Source of the DNA: Nitrosomonadales bacterium
GTDB taxonomy: Bacteria > Pseudomonadota > Gammaproteobacteria > Burkholderiales > Gallionellaceae
Direction of reading: 5' to 3'
Length of the DNA: 43,456 bases
Assembly (NCBI GenBank): GCA_016213335.1
Contig: JACRAQ010000081.1
Location: 1 to 43,456, forward strand
The position numbers and the translations under genes are program-made. The notes beneath the pieces were generated by a model. The model was not told the origin of the DNA and did not search any database. It saw only the letters and a list, made by a program, of their open reading frames with translations. Numbering within the stretch: position 1 is the first letter of the stretch; each line of letters begins with the position of its first letter. Of the stretch, positions 1 through 7,929 are shown in pieces.

Positions 1-228
1 CAGGCGCGGCGTTTCACCCTTGATCTGTTCGAACGAGAAGAACACCTCCCGCTGCGGGAAAGCGAATCCCTTGGGCGACTGGTTGGTGTTGGGGTGGTCG
101 AGCCGGACTGCGCCCTTGACCGGCTGATACGTCCAGATGTCCTCTTCCAGCGCCGGGCCGTGAACCTCCCAGCCGCTTAACGCGGCAACCCAGCCGTCAA
201 CCTGTTTCTTGTCTAGAATTTTTTCCAT
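1..228 (-). CDS. AsrA/HydB/FlxB-like iron-sulfur protein, N-terminal part only
   Basis: Only the first 76 codons are inside the window; the gene runs off the left edge. The start is the ATG at 226-228, four bases after the stop of the preceding gene, so the two are translationally close. The visible protein starts MEKILDKKQVDGWV and carries a motif reading GAVRLDHPNTNQSPKGF followed by a Pro-Gln-Arg-Glu segment. That pattern is familiar from the N-terminus of the anaerobic sulfite reductase A / sulfhydrogenase beta family, whose members carry two C-terminal [4Fe-4S] clusters. Here it follows mvhD/flxD- and flxC-like genes, so a FlxB-type electron-transfer subunit is the likely role. The Cys motifs lie outside the window, so the family call rests on the N-terminus and on context. 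Confidence 0.6.
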   Translation of the reverse strand, partial: MEKILDKKQVDGWVAALSGWEVHGPALEEDIWTYQPVKGAVRLDHPNTNQSPKGFAFPQREVFFSFEQIKGETPRL

Positions 229-232
229 GCCA

Positions 233-1264
233 TTACCTGATGAAATCGCCGGGGTCGGTATCGAGGAAGGTAGCCACCAGCGAAGGTCCTCCGATGCTCG
301 CCCCAGGCTCGAAACCGAATTTTTCGCGTGCTTCCCGTTCCATTTTGTTGTTGAGCATCCGGATCGGGACATTGACCGGGCAGGCGCGCTCGCATTCGCC
401 GCAATCGGTGCAGCGACCGGCCAGATGCATGGCGCGCGTCATGAGATAGGTGATATTTTCGGAGCGTGTCGCCGACCGCTCTATCCATTTAATGCGATTT
501 GCCTTCTCGTCGGCTGTGGTTTCTGCGGTGACCGGGAAGGTGATGCTGTCCACCACGCACTCGTCGCAATAGCACATCGGGCACACCGAACGGCACGCAA
601 AGCAGCGGATGCAGCGGTCGAAATGGCGGCTCCAGGAGTCCCAGCGTTGGCCGGCGCCCTGCGCTTCGAAACGCGTGAGCGCGGCAAACGGCTCCGCCAG
701 CTTGCGCCCGGTCTTGTCCTCGCCGAACGCAAGATTGTGCTCCTTGGGAAAAGGATTGCGGCACTCCAGGCAGCGGTCAGCCATCACCTCGCACGCCGGA
801 ATGCGCTTCTCGCCTTCTGCGGTGGTAAACACGAAGTCGTCGCCGTCGAAGGCAGCGTTCGTAGCTTGTATGCCGTTAAGGCGCGGAGCCAGTTTGCGTT
901 CGTCCACTACGCCGCTGCCCTCGCACGATACGCCGATGATGTAGACATCCTCGCGCTTGAAATAATGTTCCTGCATCAACACGACAATGGAGCGCGCATC
1001 GCATCCCTTGGCGACGATGGCGATGGGGGCGTTCGCGGTCTTGCGCAGGTGCGCCAGAAACTTGCGGTCTTCGACCAGATACAGTGAAAGATTGTGGAAG
1101 CAGGTCGGATCCCACACCAGTTCGTCGGCCTGCGCTGGGTCGGTGATGAAAGCCGGCTCGGCAAGCATGCCGCGGCTGCCGCGCCGGTAGCCGATGACGG
1201 CGCGAACTTCACCCTTGGCGAGCATGTCGCGCGCCGTGTCGCGAATGTCCTGAAGGTTAATCAT
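233..1264 (-). CDS. FlxC-like protein: FrhB-type N-terminus with C-terminal dicluster ferredoxin domain
   Basis: This 343-residue cytoplasmic protein is a probable electron-transfer subunit of an Hdr/Flx complex. The N-terminal half contains the KGCDARSI segment seen in FrhB/FdhB-type F420 or flavin oxidoreductase subunits, and an ECRNP Cys segment in the middle. The C-terminal half holds two [4Fe-4S] motifs, CIRCFACRSVCP and CTDCGECERACP, plus extra Cys in between (CYCDEC). The start chosen is the ATG at 1262-1264, which overlaps the stop of the mvhD-like gene by four bases; the same frame stays open upstream but lies inside that gene. The next gene starts four bases after the stop. It may pass electrons between the Hdr core and a flavin/NAD subunit expected to the left of the window. 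The exact substrate is unknown. Confidence 0.7.
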   Translation of the reverse strand: MINLQDIRDTARDMLAKGEVRAVIGYRRGSRGMLAEPAFITDPAQADELVWDPTCFHNLSLYLVEDRKFLAHLRKTANAPIAIVAKGCDARSIVVLMQEHYFKREDVYIIGVSCEGSGVVDERKLAPRLNGIQATNAAFDGDDFVFTTAEGEKRIPACEVMADRCLECRNPFPKEHNLAFGEDKTGRKLAEPFAALTRFEAQGAGQRWDSWSRHFDRCIRCFACRSVCPMCYCDECVVDSITFPVTAETTADEKANRIKWIERSATRSENITYLMTRAMHLAGRCTDCGECERACPVNVPIRMLNNKMEREAREKFGFEPGASIGGPSLVATFLDTDPGDFIR

Positions 1265-1695
1265 GTGCGAACCGCCTTCTTCAGTTTGTCCTGTGGTCCG
1301 AGCGGCCTCAGGTCGTTGACAAAGTCGGTGACGACCTGGGCAAACTTGGCGCCCTCGGCGGCCGACACCCAGGACATGCGGAAGCGATTCTGCTCGACGC
1401 CGATAAATTTGAGCAGTTCCATGGTCAGGTGCATCTTGCGCCGCGCCAGATAGTTGCCCTCGATATAGTGGCAGTCGCCGATATGGCAACCCGACACCAG
1501 CACGCCATCCGCCCCCTTGTTGAAGGCGGACAGGATGTACATCGGCGACACGGCGCCCGTGCACGGGATGGTGATCGGTGTCGCGTTGGCCGGATATTGT
1601 ATCCGCGAGACCCCGGCCAGATCGCTGCCTGCCGACGAGCACCACTTGCACAGGAAGGCGACGATCCTGGGTTCGTAAGGTTGTTGTTCCGACAT
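1261..1695 (-). CDS. MvhD/FlxD-like hydrogenase/heterodisulfide reductase iron-sulfur subunit
   Basis: This 144-residue protein matches the MvhD/FlpD/FlxD delta-subunit family, which carries a [2Fe-2S] cluster and feeds electrons into HdrA. The conserved cysteines are visible: C16 and C19 in FLCKWCSSAGSD, C45 in the PCTGAVSP segment, and C70 and C75 in SGCHIGDCHY. The length is typical of the stand-alone subunit. It lies downstream of hdrA after a 112-base gap that contains a stem-loop, and its stop overlaps the ATG of the flxC-like gene. In methanogens the partner is a hydrogenase. No hydrogenase gene is visible here, and the following FlxC/FlxB-like genes point instead to an NAD(H)-type Flx module. 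Family assignment is firm; the electron donor is inferred. Confidence 0.85.
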   Translation of the reverse strand: MSEQQPYEPRIVAFLCKWCSSAGSDLAGVSRIQYPANATPITIPCTGAVSPMYILSAFNKGADGVLVSGCHIGDCHYIEGNYLARRKMHLTMELLKFIGVEQNRFRMSWVSAAEGAKFAQVVTDFVNDLRPLGPQDKLKKAVRT

Positions 1696-1771
1696 CTGTT
1701 TCCCTTCTCTATATCAATTCCGTGAAAACGGGGAACGCGAAACGGGATGCCCGTCCAGCGCTTCGCGCCAC

Positions 1772-1787
1772 CCTCCCTGCCGGGAGG
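1772..1787 (-). other. stem-loop in the hdrA-mvhD intergenic gap
   Basis: CCTCCC (1772-1777) and GGGAGG (1782-1787) form a perfect six-base-pair stem with a four-base loop. It lies in the only sizeable gap (112 bases) in an otherwise tightly packed operon. No T-run follows on the minus strand, so it is more likely an mRNA processing or stabilising hairpin than a terminator. A second small palindrome (ACGGG/CCCGT around 1742-1754) lies next to it. Confidence 0.35.
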
Positions 1788-1807
1788 TTACGTTTCCCTT
1801 TTCCCGT

Positions 1808-3757
1808 CTAGGCCAGGCATGCCTCGATCATTTCATGTATCTGCAACTGCGTGACGTTCTTGACGTCGATCGCGGCGCGCAGGCAGGTGGCCGAGCAACT
1901 GCCGCAACCCTCGCACAGCGCCTCATTTACCACAGCCTTGCCGCCTTCCAGTCGGATCGCGATGAAGGGGCAAGCCTCGACACACATCCCGCAACCGGTG
2001 CAGTGGGAACGGCGCACCTTGGCGATCAGCGGCGGGCGGTTGAGCGTTGTCTGCGACAGCAGCGCAATCACTTTGGCGGCTGCCGCGCCTGCCTGGGCGA
2101 CGGTCTCGGGAATATCCTTGGGCGCCTGGGCGGCGCCCGCCAGAAAGATACCGCCGGTGACACTTTCGACCGGCTTTAATTTGGGGTGAGCCTCGGCCAT
2201 GAAGCCGTCATTGTCGCGGCCGACCTTGAGCGTCTTGGCAATTTCCGCAGTACCCTTCGAGGGCACCATGGCGAGCGCCAGCACTACCATGTCGGCATCG
2301 ATCTCCACGTTCTGCCCGGTCAGGGTGTCGGTGCCCATCACGCGAACCTTGCCGTTATGCCGGTAGAGCTTGGAGACGCGCCCGCGCAGATAGAGGGTGT
2401 CGTCATCCTCCATGGTGCGCTGCACGAATTCCTCGTAGCCCTTGCCGCCGGAGCGGATGTCGATGTAGAACACATAGGCGCGTCCGTCCGGCACATGGTG
2501 CTTGTAAAGCTGCGCATGCTTGGCGGTATACATACAGCATATCTTGGAGCAGTATGCGCAATGTTTCGCCGGATCGCGTGAACCAACGCACTGGATGAAA
2601 ACCACATTTTTTGGCTCGGTATGATCGGACGGGCGGAGCACATGCCCCTTGGTTGCGCCCGATGCCGAACACAAGCGCTCGAATTGGAGACCGTCGAGCA
2701 CATCTTCGATCTGGCCGCCGCCGAGTTCGGGCATATTTGCCTGATCGTAGAGATCGAAACCGGTTGCAACCACGATGGCGCCAACATCCTCGGTCACCGT
2801 CTCGGGTCGCATATCATAGTTGATGGCATCGGGCTCGCAGACATCCTTGCACTTGCCGCAGACGATCGGGTTCAATCCCAGACATGCTTCTTCATCCAGC
2901 GTAAAACTGGCCGGGATGGCCTGCGCATAAGGAATATAAATGGCACGCCGCGCGGTCAAATTAAGTTCATATTCGTTCGGCACCACTACCGGACAGACGA
3001 CGGTGCAGTGGTCGCAAATCTTGCACTTGTCCGGATCCACAAAAGTTGGCCTCTTGTTGATCTTGACCCGGAAGTTGCCCACAGAGCCCGCGAGCTCCTG
3101 TACATCGCTGTATGTATGCAACTTGATATTCGGGTGGCGATTCACCTCGACCATCTTGGGCGACAGGACGCACTGCGAACAATCCAGTGTCGGGAAGGTT
3201 TCGGAGAGCTGCAGCATGCGGCCACCGAGGGTAGCCTGCTTCTCAACCAGCACCACCTCCACGCCAGCATTGGCGATGTCGAGGGCAGCCTGAATTCCTG
3301 CTATACCTCCACCTATCACCATTGCCCGCCGGGTGACGTTAACAGCGATCGAATCCAGAGGTTGGTTGCGGTTAACCCGCCGCACGACGCTACGCGAAAT
3401 CTTGATCGCCTTCTCGGTTCCCTTGGCCTTGTCATTATGAACCCAGCTGCATTGCTCGCGAATATTGGCGATTTCGCAGGTGAAATTGTTAATACCAGCA
3501 CGCTTGGCGTTATCACGGAAGGTCTTTTCATGCAGGTTCGGCGAGCAACAGGTAACAACAACGCTGTCCAGTTTGTTGTCCTTGATCGCCTGAACGACTG
3601 ATTCCTGGCCAGGTTCCGAACACATGTAGACGTATTCCTGAGTAAAGGCGACGGTGTCTTCACCAGCCATCTCCTTGGCCACCTTCGCCACATCAACGGT
3701 GGCTGCGATGTTGGTGCCGCAATGGCAGACAAAAACGCCAGTACGCTTTTTCGTCAT
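1808..3757 (-). CDS. hdrA: heterodisulfide reductase subunit A (HdrA-like), FAD and multiple Fe-S clusters
   Basis: This 649-residue protein is the flavin-containing core of an Hdr complex, the site of flavin-based electron bifurcation in characterised homologues. The N-terminal domain has the family cysteines (C11/C13 in VCHCGTNI, C46, C70/C71 in TCCSPNLHE, C94 and C103). The FAD-binding motif VIGGGIAGIQAA lies near residues 147-158, followed by the signature LDCSQCVLSPKM (C193, C196). An inserted ferredoxin domain has C245, C248, C251 and C255, then C292, C300, C303 and C307. Two further [4Fe-4S] motifs (CTGCGMCVEACP, CEGCGSCSATC) end the protein. All cluster ligands appear present. The start overlaps the korC stop by four bases, so it is co-transcribed with the kor genes. 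hdrC and hdrB lie upstream in the same operon and the mvhD-like gene downstream. Confidence 0.9.
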   Translation of the reverse strand: MTKKRTGVFVCHCGTNIAATVDVAKVAKEMAGEDTVAFTQEYVYMCSEPGQESVVQAIKDNKLDSVVVTCCSPNLHEKTFRDNAKRAGINNFTCEIANIREQCSWVHNDKAKGTEKAIKISRSVVRRVNRNQPLDSIAVNVTRRAMVIGGGIAGIQAALDIANAGVEVVLVEKQATLGGRMLQLSETFPTLDCSQCVLSPKMVEVNRHPNIKLHTYSDVQELAGSVGNFRVKINKRPTFVDPDKCKICDHCTVVCPVVVPNEYELNLTARRAIYIPYAQAIPASFTLDEEACLGLNPIVCGKCKDVCEPDAINYDMRPETVTEDVGAIVVATGFDLYDQANMPELGGGQIEDVLDGLQFERLCSASGATKGHVLRPSDHTEPKNVVFIQCVGSRDPAKHCAYCSKICCMYTAKHAQLYKHHVPDGRAYVFYIDIRSGGKGYEEFVQRTMEDDDTLYLRGRVSKLYRHNGKVRVMGTDTLTGQNVEIDADMVVLALAMVPSKGTAEIAKTLKVGRDNDGFMAEAHPKLKPVESVTGGIFLAGAAQAPKDIPETVAQAGAAAAKVIALLSQTTLNRPPLIAKVRRSHCTGCGMCVEACPFIAIRLEGGKAVVNEALCEGCGSCSATCLRAAIDVKNVTQLQIHEMIEACLA

Positions 3758-4320
3758 AACACTTCTCCGCGAGTATTCTTGTTCATCTGAATGCCGTACT
3801 CATAGCCTTTATCAAAAGCTTTGACGTTGATTTTCAGAAAACGTTCTGGAACCAGGCCTGGCAGTGCCTTCTTCATCGCATCGGCGGTGACCACATTGGT
3901 GACCGCAGTAAAAAAGCCTAGTGCCACAAGATTGGTGAACAGGCGATTGCCCAGTTCTTCGGCAAAGCGGGTTGCCGGCACCCGCATCAATCTGAGATCC
4001 GGATGCTCGCCGCGCAACTTCACCAGATCCTCTTCGACGATCAAAATCCCTCCTTTGGGCAACTCGCCGTAGTATTTGTCGTAAGCCTCCTGCGACAGCG
4101 CCACGAGAACTCCGGGGTGTGTGATGTATGGATATAGAACACGTTCGTCAGAAACCACGAGCTGCGCGGCACAGGCGCTGCCGCGCGCCTCAGGCCCGAA
4201 GGCTTGGGTCATGGTGGCGAACTTGTCGTCATACAGGGACAGCGCCTTGCCAGTGATCAGGGCGCAGCGAATAATGCCTTGTCCGCCAAATCCCGAAAAC
4301 CTGATTTCTTGTGTGCTCAT
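3754..4320 (-). CDS. korC: 2-oxoacid:ferredoxin oxidoreductase gamma subunit
   Basis: This 188-residue protein is the gamma subunit of a CoA-dependent 2-oxoacid:ferredoxin oxidoreductase. The family hallmark GFGGQGIIRCA is at residues 10-20, followed by the FGPEARGSACAA segment. Length and motif order are those of KorC/OorC. It follows korB after 11 bases, and its last bases overlap the start of hdrA, which suggests coupled expression of the oxidoreductase and the Hdr core. With alpha, beta and a ferredoxin-type delta subunit encoded next to it, the enzyme is a four-subunit type. 2-Oxoglutarate is the most likely substrate from the similarity of KorA and KorB, but pyruvate or branched-chain 2-oxoacids cannot be excluded from sequence alone. 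Confidence 0.9.
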   Translation of the reverse strand: MSTQEIRFSGFGGQGIIRCALITGKALSLYDDKFATMTQAFGPEARGSACAAQLVVSDERVLYPYITHPGVLVALSQEAYDKYYGELPKGGILIVEEDLVKLRGEHPDLRLMRVPATRFAEELGNRLFTNLVALGFFTAVTNVVTADAMKKALPGLVPERFLKINVKAFDKGYEYGIQMNKNTRGEVL

Positions 4321-4331
4321 GCGCTCGATTC

Positions 4332-5579
4332 CTACTTACGGGTCTTTTTAGGTGCAGCCTTGGCCACAGCTTTGGTGCTCTTGGACTTGGCTTGGGCGGC
4401 TGCCTTGGGAGCGGCTTTTTTAGTTCCAGCTAACGCCTGCTTCGCAGGCATTATCTTGCTCTGAAACTTCGTTTTCGCAGCCTTGGCCGGAGCTTTTGTC
4501 ACAGCTTTCTTCACAGGCTTAACCGCAGCCTTCTTCGCTGCCTTGGGAGTGGCAGCAGCCTTTGCAGGAGCCTTTTTCACCTTAGCTGCAGAGGCTTTCC
4601 GGGTTGTTGCTGGCACTATTGCCTCTCCCTGCGCCTCTGCTGCTGCCATCGCGGCACGACGAGCGGCGATCCTTTCCTTCTCGGCTTTTTCCTCAGCCTC
4701 CCGTTCGGGAATGGTCTTGCCGTAGAGCTGATAATCGTCGCCTACCAACTTGATGCTGCATTTGTCGGAGGCTTCCAGATACGAAGGCTTATTCTTATCG
4801 ACAAACTTACCGATTACGATCTTGCCCTGATAGTCGATAGCCGTCTCACGTGTATCGGCGCCATGCTTGATAATGGTGTTTTCCTGATAATGCTGAAGCA
4901 TATCGACGCCATCGCCGAGGCGGTTGCGACGAAGGTAAAGGGTCGTGCAGGGCGAGATGACTTCAATGAAGGAAAAGCCCTTGCGCAACAACGCTTCCTC
5001 GATCGATTGGGTGACGTTGCGCGAATGCACCGATGTCCAGCGTGCAATGTACGTCGCGCCAGCGGCATCCATCAGGAAAGGAAGGCTGAACGGATATTCG
5101 TAGTTACCGTAGGGCGTGGTCGAGGCAATTGCAGAGTTTGGCGTAGTCGGCGTCACTTGGCCGCCGGTCATGCCATAAGTAAAGTTGTTGTTGCAGATGA
5201 CCACCAAATCCATGTTGCGCCGTGCAGCATGGATCAGGTGATTTCCACCAATTCCGGCTAGATCACCCTCGCCGCTGAACACCACCACCGTCAGCTCTGG
5301 GTTGGCCAGTTTGACGCCAGTGGCAACGGCAATCGCACGGCCATGCGTGGTGTGGATCGAATCGAAGTTGACATAGCCTGCTACACGACCGGTGCAACCG
5401 ATACCTGATACCACAACCAACTTCTTGGGGTCAATGCCGCTACGCTTGACAGCATCGGCAAAGGAATTCACCTCTGAGCCGATGCCACAACCCGGACACC
5501 AGATATGCGGCATCCGATCCATGCGCAGGACGTCTGCCATGGGGCTGCCTGCCTTGAATTTTCCGAGTTCAGTGCTCAT
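4332..5579 (-). CDS. korB: 2-oxoacid:ferredoxin oxidoreductase beta subunit with Lys/Ala-rich C-terminal tail
   Basis: Residues 1-290 form a normal thiamine-diphosphate and [4Fe-4S]-binding beta subunit. Cluster ligands are C28 and C31 in WCPGCG, C62 in GIGCTG and C211 in SPCTT; the TPP/Mg segment is SGEGDLAGIGGNH followed by CNNNFTYGMTGGQ. The family usually ends near here. This protein continues with a charged helix-like stretch (about 291-320) and then some 90 residues (325-415) made almost only of Lys, Ala, Pro, Thr and Val, with repeated KKA, PAKAA and PKAA units. That tail resembles histone H1-like or PhaF-like DNA- or polyanion-binding domains. It is in frame with no frameshift sign, and a normal stop precedes korC by 11 bases. 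The start overlaps the korA stop by four bases. The enzyme call is firm; the role of the tail is unknown. Confidence 0.9.
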   Translation of the reverse strand: MSTELGKFKAGSPMADVLRMDRMPHIWCPGCGIGSEVNSFADAVKRSGIDPKKLVVVSGIGCTGRVAGYVNFDSIHTTHGRAIAVATGVKLANPELTVVVFSGEGDLAGIGGNHLIHAARRNMDLVVICNNNFTYGMTGGQVTPTTPNSAIASTTPYGNYEYPFSLPFLMDAAGATYIARWTSVHSRNVTQSIEEALLRKGFSFIEVISPCTTLYLRRNRLGDGVDMLQHYQENTIIKHGADTRETAIDYQGKIVIGKFVDKNKPSYLEASDKCSIKLVGDDYQLYGKTIPEREAEEKAEKERIAARRAAMAAAEAQGEAIVPATTRKASAAKVKKAPAKAAATPKAAKKAAVKPVKKAVTKAPAKAAKTKFQSKIMPAKQALAGTKKAAPKAAAQAKSKSTKAVAKAAPKKTRK

Positions 5580-6742
5580 TGGTTTGCCTTTCTGATAGCG
5601 TCCAGGATGACCGCAGGATCATGCACCGCGCCACCGCAGTGATTGACGCTGATTACCTTGCTATGGCTGCCCGCGCAGCGTTCCACTTCCTTGACCATCT
5701 GGCCGTAATTGATTTCCGGTACCACGAATGCCTTTACCTTGCCGGTCAGTTCGCGGATGCGCTTCTCGCAGAATGGCCAGATCGTGATCAGGCGTAGCGA
5801 GCCGACTTTGATGCCTTCCTTGCGCGCATCCTGGATCGCCTTGACGGCAATCCGCGAAGTGATGCCATAGGACACCACCACGACATCGGCGCCGTCGATC
5901 TGATCCTCGTCGAGACGAATGATGTCGTCAGCATTGCTATTGATCTTTTCCATCAGGTGGGTCACGACCTTCACGTTCTGCTCGGCGGTCATCACCGGAT
6001 AGCCTTTTTCGTTATGAGTCAGGCCGGTGATATGGAAATTGTAGCCGTCGCCCGCGCGCACCATCGGATGGCCGCCCTTGCTGTCGAACTTGTAGGGGCG
6101 ACAGTCTTCTTTCGGCCCGCTGTAGTTGTTGCGCGGAACAATCTTGATCTGGTCGGCCGGCGGGATGACCACTTTCTCGTGCATATGGCCGACGGTCTCG
6201 TCAGTCAGGATGATGACCGGCACGCGGTAGAACTCCGACAAATTGAAGGCCTCGACGGTGAGATCAAAGCATTCCTGCGGGCTGTCCGGGCACAGGGCGA
6301 TGATCATGTTGTCGCCATGCGGGCCGTAACGAGCCTGCATCATGTCCTGCTGGGCGGTCAGCGTGGGCAGGCCGGTAGACGGGCCACCGCGCTGCACGTT
6401 GGCGATCACCATCGGCGTCTCGGTCATGCAGGCCAGGCCGAGATTTTCCGTCATCAGGGAGAAGCCGGGACCGCAGGTTACGGTCATCACTTTCTGGCCT
6501 GCCCAGGCCGCACCGATATTGGCGGCAATGGAGGCGAGTTCGTCTTCCATCTGGATGAACATGGCTCCCACTTCCGGAGCGCGCTCCGCAAAACGCTCGG
6601 CGGTTTCCGTCGAGGGCGTGATGGGATAGCCGGCAAAAAACCGGCAACCAGCCGCCAGCGCGCCTTCGGCAAGCGCATGGTCGCCATCCATGAAATGGGG
6701 GCCGGAATCAACCCCTTTGGGATCTGCTGCAACGGTTTTCAC
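5576..6742 (-). CDS. korA: 2-oxoacid:ferredoxin oxidoreductase alpha subunit
   Basis: This 388-residue protein is the alpha subunit that builds the thiamine-diphosphate active site together with KorB. Visible hallmarks are GYPITPSTE near residue 39, the QMEDELASIAANIGAAWAG segment, TCGPGFSLMTENLGLA, and QRGGPSTGLPT. These are typical of KorA/VorB proteins with a separate gamma subunit. The enzyme interconverts a 2-oxoacid plus CoA and an acyl-CoA plus CO2 with ferredoxin. In the reductive direction it is a key reaction of the reverse TCA cycle, in the oxidative direction a ferredoxin source. Four-base overlaps link it to korD upstream and korB downstream. Confidence 0.93.
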   Translation of the reverse strand: MKTVAADPKGVDSGPHFMDGDHALAEGALAAGCRFFAGYPITPSTETAERFAERAPEVGAMFIQMEDELASIAANIGAAWAGQKVMTVTCGPGFSLMTENLGLACMTETPMVIANVQRGGPSTGLPTLTAQQDMMQARYGPHGDNMIIALCPDSPQECFDLTVEAFNLSEFYRVPVIILTDETVGHMHEKVVIPPADQIKIVPRNNYSGPKEDCRPYKFDSKGGHPMVRAGDGYNFHITGLTHNEKGYPVMTAEQNVKVVTHLMEKINSNADDIIRLDEDQIDGADVVVVSYGITSRIAVKAIQDARKEGIKVGSLRLITIWPFCEKRIRELTGKVKAFVVPEINYGQMVKEVERCAGSHSKVISVNHCGGAVHDPAVILDAIRKANQ

Positions 6743-7002
6743 TTTTCCGCTTCTCCTATGTTATTTTCTTCTACCCTTGTCACGAAGATGGAAAACTCCG
6801 GACAGATAAGCTGACAAAACTTGCAGTCGGTGCAGGCTTCCGGGTTCTTTGCATACGGCGGGTGATAGCCCTTGGCATTGAACTCGGCGGACATTTCCAG
6901 CACATTGGTGGGGCAGAATTGCACGCAGAAAGCGCAACCCTTGCACCACTCGTTATTGACAAAGACTTTGCCGTGCGCCGGTTTCAGATCATTGAAAAAC
7001 AT
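6739..7002 (-). CDS. korD: 2-oxoacid:ferredoxin oxidoreductase delta subunit, 2x[4Fe-4S] ferredoxin
   Basis: This 87-residue protein has two complete [4Fe-4S] motifs: C20, C23, C26 and C30 (CKGCAFCVQFCP) and C57, C60, C63 and C67 (CTDCKFCQLICP). It is the small ferredoxin-like subunit that transfers electrons from the KorAB active site. It lies 12 bases after hdrB and overlaps the korA start by four bases, which fixes its place in the kor subcluster. It could be shared with the Hdr proteins as a local electron carrier, but that is inference. Confidence 0.9.
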   Translation of the reverse strand: MFFNDLKPAHGKVFVNNEWCKGCAFCVQFCPTNVLEMSAEFNAKGYHPPYAKNPEACTDCKFCQLICPEFSIFVTRVEENNIGEAEK

Positions 7003-7014
7003 TCTTGCCTCTCC

Positions 7015-7893
7015 TCAGCTCAAACCGCGCGCCTTCAAGACCGGCAGCGGATCAATATGCTGAAGGTCAAAGCGCAGCGCCGATTCATCGCATCCGAACG
7101 CCAGCGCCATCAACTGGGTAAAATAAAGCACCGGCATGTTCTGGAATCCGGAATTGAAGCGCTTCGCGTCATCCTGGCGAAAATCCAGGTTGAATGCGCA
7201 CAACGGACAGCTCACCACTACCAGGTCTGCCTTTTCTTCCCATGCCGAACCCATGATCCTGTCGGTGCGGTCGGCGATGACTTCCGGCTTGTCCACTGTG
7301 TGGTAGGCCCCGCAGCATTCCGTCTTGTGCGAAAAATCCACCGGGGTTGCGCCCAGCGCGCGCACCAGGTTTTCCATGATCATCGGATTTTCCGAATCAT
7401 CGAAGGCAACTTCCTTGGGGCGCACCAGCAGGCAGCCGTAATAACAGGCCACGCGCAATCCCTTGAGCGGCCTGGTCACCTTCTTCGCCAGATTATCGAA
7501 GCCGATGCGGTCGCGCAGGTACTCGAGCAGGTGCAGGACTTCTACATCCCCCTCATATTTGATCTTTTCGAGGGAAAGAAAATCGTTGATGGTATCGAGC
7601 GCATCGGCACGCGCCTTCACGTCGATATTGGCCCGCTTGAGTGTGTTGTAGCACATCGCGCACCCGGTCATGAATTCGCTGGCCTGCGCTTCCTTGACGC
7701 GAACCATGTTGGTTATCGGCGCCACCCGGTTCATTACATTGCCCGAATCCAGCGCATGCACTGTACCGCAGCAGTTCCAGCGATCCAGTTCCTCGACCTC
7801 CACATCCAGCTTCGCCATTGACGAAACCGTGGATACGTCAAAGTTGCTGGCGTGATTTTTCAGTGTGCAACCGGGGTAATAAACTAGTTTCAT
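7015..7893 (-). CDS. hdrB: heterodisulfide reductase subunit B (HdrB-like), two CCG domains
   Basis: This 292-residue protein has two complete CCG domains: C9, C41-C42 and C78/C81, then C150 or C154, C193-C194 and C229/C232. In characterised HdrB these bind two noncubane [4Fe-4S] clusters that cleave a disulfide. All ligands are present, so a catalytically competent subunit is expected. The closing segment CPLCAFNLD is typical of HdrB. In thiol:fumarate reductases the same type of domain is fused to the iron-sulfur subunit; here it is a separate gene downstream of the fumarate-reductase-like pair. A betaproteobacterium has no coenzyme M/B, so the physiological disulfide or other acceptor is unknown. 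hdrC precedes it by 36 bases and korD follows after 12. Confidence 0.9.
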   Translation of the reverse strand: MKLVYYPGCTLKNHASNFDVSTVSSMAKLDVEVEELDRWNCCGTVHALDSGNVMNRVAPITNMVRVKEAQASEFMTGCAMCYNTLKRANIDVKARADALDTINDFLSLEKIKYEGDVEVLHLLEYLRDRIGFDNLAKKVTRPLKGLRVACYYGCLLVRPKEVAFDDSENPMIMENLVRALGATPVDFSHKTECCGAYHTVDKPEVIADRTDRIMGSAWEEKADLVVVSCPLCAFNLDFRQDDAKRFNSGFQNMPVLYFTQLMALAFGCDESALRFDLQHIDPLPVLKARGLS

Positions 7894-7929
7894 CGGTTTG
7901 TTCTCAATTTCCCAATCATGGGCATGACA

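Noticed and set aside
233-1651. A 472-codon minus-strand frame covering the FlxC-like gene and extending upstream
   Set aside because: The upstream 129 codons lie in another frame of the mvhD-like gene and show no recognisable protein; the ATG at 1262-1264 overlapping the mvhD stop is the natural start.
2621-3601. Long plus-strand open frame opposite hdrA
   Set aside because: It mirrors the codon structure of hdrA on the other strand, has no recognisable motif and no ribosome-binding site; the hdrA frame has every expected Cys motif.
4332-4620. KorB tail as a frameshift artefact or a separate gene
   Set aside because: The frame is continuous with the catalytic core, there is no internal start with a good ribosome-binding site, and composition is ordered Lys/Ala/Pro repeats rather than random out-of-frame translation.
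6862-7821. Plus-strand open frame of 319 codons opposite hdrB
   Set aside because: Antisense shadow in GC-rich DNA; hdrB on the minus strand has both full CCG domains.
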